8,513 nt of DNA from the NCBI GenBank assembly GCA_017469325.1, contig JAFUGO010000149.1, positions 1-8,513 on the forward strand, given 5' to 3'. Under the pieces are notes generated by a model. That model was given only the letters and a program-made list of their open reading frames with translations, did not search any database and was not told where the DNA came from. This document shows positions 7,418 through 8,513 of the stretch, piece after piece. This stretch comes from Mogibacterium sp. GTDB lineage: Bacteria > Bacillota_A > Clostridia > Peptostreptococcales > Anaerovoracaceae. A program made the translations under genes and the position numbers. The number at the start of each line of letters is the position of its first letter. The first letter of the stretch is position 1.

Positions 7418-8272
7418 TTACAGGCTGATCTCTCTTATCTCAGAGACCATGCCGGCGATCTTGACGACCGGACATGACGCGCTGAGAGCCCTCTTGATGC
7501 GCTCAGCGTTTTCATTGCTGCAGGCCCCTTCGATCTCGGCATAAAAGTAATAATTCCACTGCAGGTTTTTGAGAGGTCTTGAGCGCAGTACCCTCATATT
7601 GAAGTCATACGCACTTATTATATTGATAGCCTTGGCAAGCCCTCCTACCTCATCCTTGACAGTGAACATGACGAGAAATGCGTCACTGCTGTCGCCTTTA
7701 TCCGGATTGTTTTCCACGCGGGATAACACGGCATAGCGGGTCGTGCTTTCTCCTGCCTTTACGTCATATATGTCGTTGACGTGCAGATCACCCGAGAATA
7801 TGAGGTCATATACCTTGCCGACCTCTCCCGAATAGCTGTTCTCAAGAGGCAGCACCGCGAGTTCGCACTCACCGTCCGCAACAGCCTTATATGCCTCACG
7901 GCATTTATCATACACTACTATGTTGCCGTCAGGGAATATGGCTTTGGCCGCATTCTGGCCCTCACCGCCGGCAACTCCGGCACAAGCAACATACATCCCG
8001 TTCATAAGGCTGCGCTGCCATCTCTTGCTGATATCCATAAGATCCTGCTGAAAGACTATATATGAAGACCTTATGCGGTCATTTTTTACCCTGGTGCTGT
8101 GTTTTTCAATTATTCTCTGCTCGCGATCGAGATCTTCGACAGGCAGGCCTCTCTCCCTTTTATAGTTTGCGACCTCCTCCACAGCCTGCATCCCTTTTTC
8201 AAAAAGATCGGCCATCTCATTATCGATAGCATCTATGCGTTCTCTGATCTCCCTTATCTCCCTTGTTTCCAT
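7418..8272 (-). CDS. Chorismate mutase (AroQ)-like protein with truncated prephenate dehydratase region and ACT domain
   Basis: At 284 aa this is about 90 residues shorter than bifunctional chorismate mutase/prephenate dehydratase (P-protein). Residues 1-88 match the AroQ helical mutase; the E. coli active-site set aligns as R10, K38, D47, R50, E51, S82 and Q86, but the position of E. coli Arg28 is Gly27. Residues 94-183 resemble the first lobe of prephenate dehydratase: LPLENSYSG (141-149) is kept, but the usual GA[FY]S near the start is GGEG (102-105). The chain then passes from DLHVNDIYDV straight to TTRY (177-180), so the second lobe with the YSHP and AA-rich motifs is absent. Residues 198-279 form an ACT domain with SRP (231-233). 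Dehydratase activity is unlikely; mutase activity is uncertain. A regulatory role sensing Phe is possible. It is likely to be labelled pheA in databases. The start is ATG after a run of seven G, 3 bases away; aroB follows after 14 bases. Confidence 0.85.
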   Translation of the reverse strand: METREIREIRERIDAIDNEMADLFEKGMQAVEEVANYKRERGLPVEDLDREQRIIEKHSTRVKNDRIRSSYIVFQQDLMDISKRWQRSLMNGMYVACAGVAGGEGQNAAKAIFPDGNIVVYDKCREAYKAVADGECELAVLPLENSYSGEVGKVYDLIFSGDLHVNDIYDVKAGESTTRYAVLSRVENNPDKGDSSDAFLVMFTVKDEVGGLAKAINIISAYDFNMRVLRSRPLKNLQWNYYFYAEIEGACSNENAERIKRALSASCPVVKIAGMVSEIREISL

Positions 8273-8330
8273 TATCCCCCCCGTTTTCGCTGAATCAGCA
8301 GGCTCATGTACAGAAGTTGTATGTATCGTT

Positions 8331-8365
8331 TAAGAAAAAGAGCCGGCCCATGAAGGACCGGCTCT
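8331..8365 (-). terminator. Rho-independent terminator in the operon leader
   Basis: On the minus strand AGAGCCGGUCC (8365-8355) pairs with GGGCCGGCUCU (8349-8339) in an 11-bp, G-C-rich stem with one G-U pair and a UUCAU loop, followed directly by UUUUCUUA. It lies 43 bases after the leader-peptide stop and about 60 bases before the first enzyme gene. A terminator between a promoter and the genes it serves makes sense only if it is conditional, so it is read here as the attenuator's terminator. The bases 8273-8330 that follow hold only the start region of the next gene. Confidence 0.88.
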
Positions 8366-8429
8366 CTCAGTTTATTTATACATCAGGAGCTGCCTTCAGG
8401 CATCACAATTACCGGCTGCTGTAGCTGCC
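8339..8429 (-). promoter_or_regulatory. Transcription attenuator with mutually exclusive RNA structures
   Basis: Three structures compete on the minus-strand RNA. Hairpin 1 (8414-8429) pairs GGCAGC with GCAGCC around a UACA loop, with one A-A mismatch, inside the end of the leader peptide. An antiterminator can form between GCCGGU at 8411-8416 and the identical, self-complementary GCCGGU at 8357-8362, which is the 5' arm of the terminator. The terminator itself is 8339-8365. A small stem-loop, UGCC-UGAA-GGCA (8391-8402), lies between them. A ribosome stalled at Phe14 or Tyr15 would cover the 5' arm of hairpin 1 and leave 8411-8416 free for the antiterminator. A ribosome at the stop codon would cover 8411-8416 and allow termination. 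The antiterminator stem is short (four G-C plus two G-U pairs), so the exact fold is an inference. Confidence 0.6.
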
Positions 8430-8474
8430 GTAAAAGAAAAGCCCAAAAGCATATGCTGAATTGTTGATTTTCAT
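8409..8474 (-). CDS. Phe/Tyr-rich leader peptide of an attenuator (21 aa)
   Basis: This 22-codon reading frame starts with ATG, preceded by AGGGGA with a 7-base spacer (8482-8487), a good ribosome site, and ends with TAA. Residues 8-18 read YAFGLFFYGSY: six of the 21 residues are Phe (10, 13, 14) or Tyr (8, 15, 18), and there is no Trp codon. It is followed by a strong intrinsic terminator, and then by a nine-step aromatic pathway. This is the layout of classical leader peptides such as PheL, where stalling at aromatic codons under starvation prevents termination. The last codons (19-21 and the stop) overlap the RNA segments that could form a competing hairpin or an antiterminator. The peptide itself is probably not functional after synthesis. 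I do not recognise a named homologue. Coding is inferred from context, start site and composition. Confidence 0.8.
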   Translation of the reverse strand: MKINNSAYAFGLFFYGSYSSR

Positions 8475-8498
8475 AAAAGAATCCCCTGTTTTGTTGTA

Positions 8499-8504
8499 TT
8501 TATA
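8499..8504 (-). promoter_or_regulatory. Possible -10 element of the operon promoter
   Basis: On the minus strand the sequence TATAAA lies 24 bases before the leader-peptide start codon, which would put the transcription start near 8492 and give an 18-base 5' segment that just contains the Shine-Dalgarno site. It is the only good -10 match upstream of the leader. A matching -35 box would lie beyond the window edge, so the promoter cannot be confirmed here. The surrounding bases are AT-rich, so a chance match is possible. Confidence 0.35.
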
Positions 8505-8513
8505 TGTACTTTA

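Noticed and set aside
8289..8299. Near-perfect palindrome GCTGAATCAGC between the terminator and the first enzyme gene, a possible operator
   Set aside because: It is short, single and lies downstream of the terminator; a palindrome of this size is common by chance and there is no second copy to support a binding site.
8331..8474. T-box riboswitch in the leader
   Set aside because: The leader before the terminator is too short (about 160 bases), and the conserved T-box sequence that pairs with uncharged tRNA is absent; the leader peptide explains the terminator better.

Overview
The window holds one tightly packed operon of aromatic amino-acid biosynthesis. Every gene lies on the minus strand and transcription runs from high to low coordinates. 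The base composition is moderate (about 50% G+C by eye). Shine-Dalgarno sites are strong and genes overlap or nearly touch. Family features also fit: a type I dehydroquinase, an AroG-type DAHP synthase and an AroE-AroK fusion. Together these suggest an anaerobic Firmicute of the class Clostridia. That placement is an inference from protein style; there is no rRNA or other phylogenetic marker here.

Layout in the direction of transcription. A short 5' leader (about 8500 down to 8273) carries a possible -10 element, an untracked 21-codon leader peptide rich in Phe and Tyr, and a strong Rho-independent terminator placed before the first enzyme gene. Then come: a chorismate mutase-like protein with a cut-down prephenate dehydratase region and an ACT domain (7418-8272); aroB (6369-7403); aroC (5252-6361); a fused aroE-aroK (4000-5235); aroA (2759-4003); DAHP synthase (1734-2762); a full-length prephenate dehydratase, pheA (861-1700); and aroD (72-830). 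Gaps between genes are 33 bases or less, with two 4-base overlaps and no internal terminator seen, so the eight enzyme genes very probably form one transcript.

How they work together. DAHP synthase, AroB, AroD, AroE, AroK, AroA and AroC are all seven steps from phosphoenolpyruvate plus erythrose-4-phosphate to chorismate. Chorismate mutase and prephenate dehydratase then lead to phenylpyruvate. No tyrA, aminotransferase or trp gene is in the window. The leader peptide has Phe and Tyr codons but no Trp codon, so the supply of the whole common pathway appears to be tied to Phe/Tyr availability by ribosome-mediated attenuation.

The points most worth following up are this attenuator, and the first gene of the operon. 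That protein lacks about half of its prephenate dehydratase module and has Gly where chorismate mutases of its class have an active-site Arg.
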